The notes under the pieces: generated by a model
Databases searched by the model: none
Told to the model about the DNA's origin: nothing
The model's input: only the letters and a program-made list of their open reading frames with translations
Shown: piece after piece, positions 7,342 through 9,092 of the stretch
Layout of the letters: the number at the start of each line of letters is the position of its first letter
Numbering within the stretch: position 1 is the stretch's first letter
Made by a program: the position numbers and the translations under genes
DNA from: Rickettsiales bacterium
GTDB lineage: Bacteria > Pseudomonadota > Alphaproteobacteria > Rickettsiales > UBA1997
Reading direction: 5' to 3'
Assembly (NCBI GenBank): GCA_947441875.1
Contig: CANEUR010000032.1
Span: forward strand, 1-9,092
Length of the DNA stretch: 9,092 nucleotides

Positions 7342-8158
7342 TCAAAAAACTTTAGCAATTATTGCAGGAAGGGGCAATTTACCTCTTTTAATTATTGAAG
7401 AATGTCAAAAAAAACAACAAAAATTTGTGTTGATGTTGCTAGAAAGCGAAAAATATGAAGTTGATTATAGTAAATATCAGCCAATCTATATAACTTATGG
7501 TGAAGTTGAAAAATTATTAGCAATTTTTGCATTGCATAAAGTGAATCAAGTGGTAATGGCAGGGGCGGTTAATAAGCCAAGCTTTTCGCAACTAAAAGTT
7601 GATAAAACAGGCGGTTTTTTGTTGGCAAAAATTGTGGCAAACAAAATTTTAGGTGATGATGCAGTGCTTAAAACAGTAATTAACTTTTTTTTACAACATA
7701 AAATTGAGGTGTTAAAAATTAGCCAAGTGCTTGATTGTTTAGCAAATAAGCTAGGAGTTTTAACTATCGCCGAGCCTAATTCTGTGCATTTGCTTGATAT
7801 TGAACTCGGCAAAAATGCTATCAAGCATTTCTCGGTTTTTGATGTAGGGCAAGGGGTGGTTGTGGCACAAAAACAAATTATTGCGATTGAGGCAGTTGAA
7901 GGCACCGACTCTATGATTGCTCGATGCCAAAATTTAAGCATTAGTTATCATAAGCAGGCAATTTTGGTTAAAATGTCAAAACAAAAACAAAGCCAAAAAG
8001 CCGATTTACCTACAATAGGCCCCAACACTATCACTAATTTAGTTAATGCCGGTTTTTCTGGCGTGGCAATTGAATTAAATAAAACTATTATTTTACAAAA
8101 AAACGAAACCATAAATTTAGCCAATCAATTTGGTTTATTTATTGTTGTGGTTTGTTAA
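7331..8158 (+). CDS. lpxI: UDP-2,3-diacylglucosamine pyrophosphatase LpxI
   Basis: LpxI hydrolyses UDP-2,3-diacylglucosamine to lipid X and UMP in lipid A synthesis. It is the alternative to LpxH found in most Alphaproteobacteria. The 275 residues match the family length. Motifs are IAGRGNLPLL (11-20) at the N-terminus, GDD (108-110), FDVGQGVVV (170-178), AVEGTD (188-193) and DLPTIGPNTI (225-234). D225 matches by position and context the aspartate I recall as essential in the Caulobacter enzyme. The start overlaps the end of the SDR gene by 11 bases. A GGAGGGG run 12 bases before the ATG could act as a distant ribosome binding site, but it also encodes the conserved Gly-Gly of the SDR. The presence of this gene implies that the organism makes lipid A. 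The usual lpx neighbours (lpxA, lpxB, fabZ) are not here. Confidence 0.95.
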   Translation: MLDNQKTLAIIAGRGNLPLLIIEECQKKQQKFVLMLLESEKYEVDYSKYQPIYITYGEVEKLLAIFALHKVNQVVMAGAVNKPSFSQLKVDKTGGFLLAKIVANKILGDDAVLKTVINFFLQHKIEVLKISQVLDCLANKLGVLTIAEPNSVHLLDIELGKNAIKHFSVFDVGQGVVVAQKQIIAIEAVEGTDSMIARCQNLSISYHKQAILVKMSKQKQSQKADLPTIGPNTITNLVNAGFSGVAIELNKTIILQKNETINLANQFGLFIVVVC

Positions 8159-8162
8159 TACC

Positions 8163-9092
8163 ATGACTATTTTATTAGCAAAATTGCCTCTTGAGGTGCA
8201 AAAAATACTTAAAATTTTTGGAGCAGATATTTGCTTGGTTGGTGGGGCAGTGCGAGATTTACTGCTAAATAAAAACACTTCTGATTACGATTTTTGCACG
8301 TTGCTTTCTGTTAAAAAAGTGCAAGAAAAACTGCAACAACACTGCATAAAAAATCTCGATATTAATGCCAAATATGGCACTATCATTGCTTTGCTTGGCA
8401 ATTATCATTTACAAATTACCACTGCTCGCTCTGAAAAAAATTTTGCTGGCAGAGCTTGTGAAGTAAGTTTTGATGTTGCTAGCTACATTGAAGATGCTGG
8501 TAGACGCGATTTTACCATTAATGCTTTATATCTTGATTGTGATGGTAATGTGCTTGATTTTTATAATGGTAAACAACATTTGGCAGAGAAAAAAATTGAA
8601 TTTATTGGTGATGCTAAAACCAGAATTATTGAAGATCATTTACGTATTTTACGTTTCTTTCGGTTTAATGTTTGCTATACCCAAAATTATCAACCTGCGC
8701 AGCTACAAATTTGTTTAGAGCAGGCGTTTTTGTTAGGCAAAATTTCAAAGCCAAGAATTCGCGACGAAATGTTAAAAATTTTACATTCTTTTGCTTATTT
8801 TCATCCTATATTTAATTTTTTAAACGAGTTGGCGAAATTTACAGGCTGGAGCTTGCAAATAGAGGTTTTGCAAAAAGTGATTGCAAAAACCAAGCCCAAA
8901 GAAACCGATATTTTGCTTGCCTTGGCGGTGTTGGATTCTAATTTTGATCTCAACGAAATGGCGAAAATTTTGTGTTTAACAAGAGCGGAAAAAAAATTAT
9001 TTTACCATTTGCAAAATCATAGAAAAATATTTCAAAATCTCGATCAAAGCAATATTGTTTGTCAATTAATTTTGGTGGCACTTAATTTTGAG
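8163..9092 (+). CDS. cca: CCA tRNA nucleotidyltransferase, 3' end outside the window
   Basis: The enzyme adds or repairs the CCA tail of tRNAs. The frame starts at the ATG four bases after lpxI and stays open for 310 codons to the window end, so the C-terminus is missing. Class II nucleotidyltransferase motifs are clear: LVGGAVRD (25-32), the metal-binding DYD (41-43), RRDFTINALY (114-123) and EDHLRILRFFRF (157-168). The remaining helical region, from about 175 on, is the neck and body that binds tRNA. The strand containing QITTARSEK (84-92) has Gln where I would expect a conserved Glu, and the loop AGRACEV (95-101) lacks the common DGRHA form. A poly(A) polymerase of the same superfamily is an alternative, but this motif set fits alphaproteobacterial CCA enzymes. 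No Shine-Dalgarno motif precedes the start. Confidence 0.93.
   Translation, partial: MTILLAKLPLEVQKILKIFGADICLVGGAVRDLLLNKNTSDYDFCTLLSVKKVQEKLQQHCIKNLDINAKYGTIIALLGNYHLQITTARSEKNFAGRACEVSFDVASYIEDAGRRDFTINALYLDCDGNVLDFYNGKQHLAEKKIEFIGDAKTRIIEDHLRILRFFRFNVCYTQNYQPAQLQICLEQAFLLGKISKPRIRDEMLKILHSFAYFHPIFNFLNELAKFTGWSLQIEVLQKVIAKTKPKETDILLALAVLDSNFDLNEMAKILCLTRAEKKLFYHLQNHRKIFQNLDQSNIVCQLILVALNFE

Noticed and set aside
1..9092. CRISPR arrays, insertion sequences, attachment sites, prophage or defence genes
   Set aside because: No regularly spaced repeats, terminal inverted repeats, transposase, integrase or nuclease motifs were seen. A tRNA gene is present, but no integrase or duplicated tRNA 3' end lies nearby.

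Overview
The window is AT-rich DNA that reads as an ordinary bacterial chromosome, most likely from an alphaproteobacterium with an AT-rich, probably reduced genome (a Rickettsiales- or Holosporales-like host-associated lineage, or a streamlined free-living one). The reasons are the ppiD-type chaperone gene directly upstream of trpE (an arrangement I associate with Alphaproteobacteria), the alphaproteobacterial style of the FolC, ObgE, LpxI and CCA-enzyme sequences, and the use of LpxI, which implies a lipid A outer membrane. The exact order cannot be fixed from the sequence alone.

Layout. Positions 1-90 hold a short open frame that may be the tail of a gene running in from the left edge. Positions 91-221 are very AT-rich and contain a good sigma-70-type promoter, followed by an unrecognised gene of about 118 codons (222-578). 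This gene runs convergently into the 3' end of folC and overlaps it by 18 bases. On the minus strand lie tRNA-Arg(ACG) and, only 23 bases after its encoded CCA, folC. The spacer 1957-2095 carries two divergent promoters, one for tRNA-Arg/folC and one for the plus-strand operon.

From 2096 to the right edge six genes run on the plus strand with gaps or overlaps of 25, 2, -22, -11 and 4 bases: ppiD-like periplasmic folding factor, trpE, obgE, a pteridine-reductase-like short-chain dehydrogenase, lpxI and the CCA-adding enzyme (cut off by the window end after 310 codons). They almost certainly form one transcription unit. They join envelope biogenesis (PpiD, LpxI), tryptophan synthesis (TrpE), ribosome assembly (ObgE), tRNA maturation (CCA enzyme) and perhaps reduced-folate supply (the SDR, functionally akin to the nearby divergent folC).

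No mobile element, CRISPR array, phage gene or defence system is visible. The parts least explained are the small gene at 222-578, the tRNA-folC tandem, the lone trpE without a neighbouring trpG, the pteridine-reductase-like SDR, the near absence of Shine-Dalgarno motifs, and a codon-context bias in the coding sequences. I do not see convincing evidence of a new multi-gene system.
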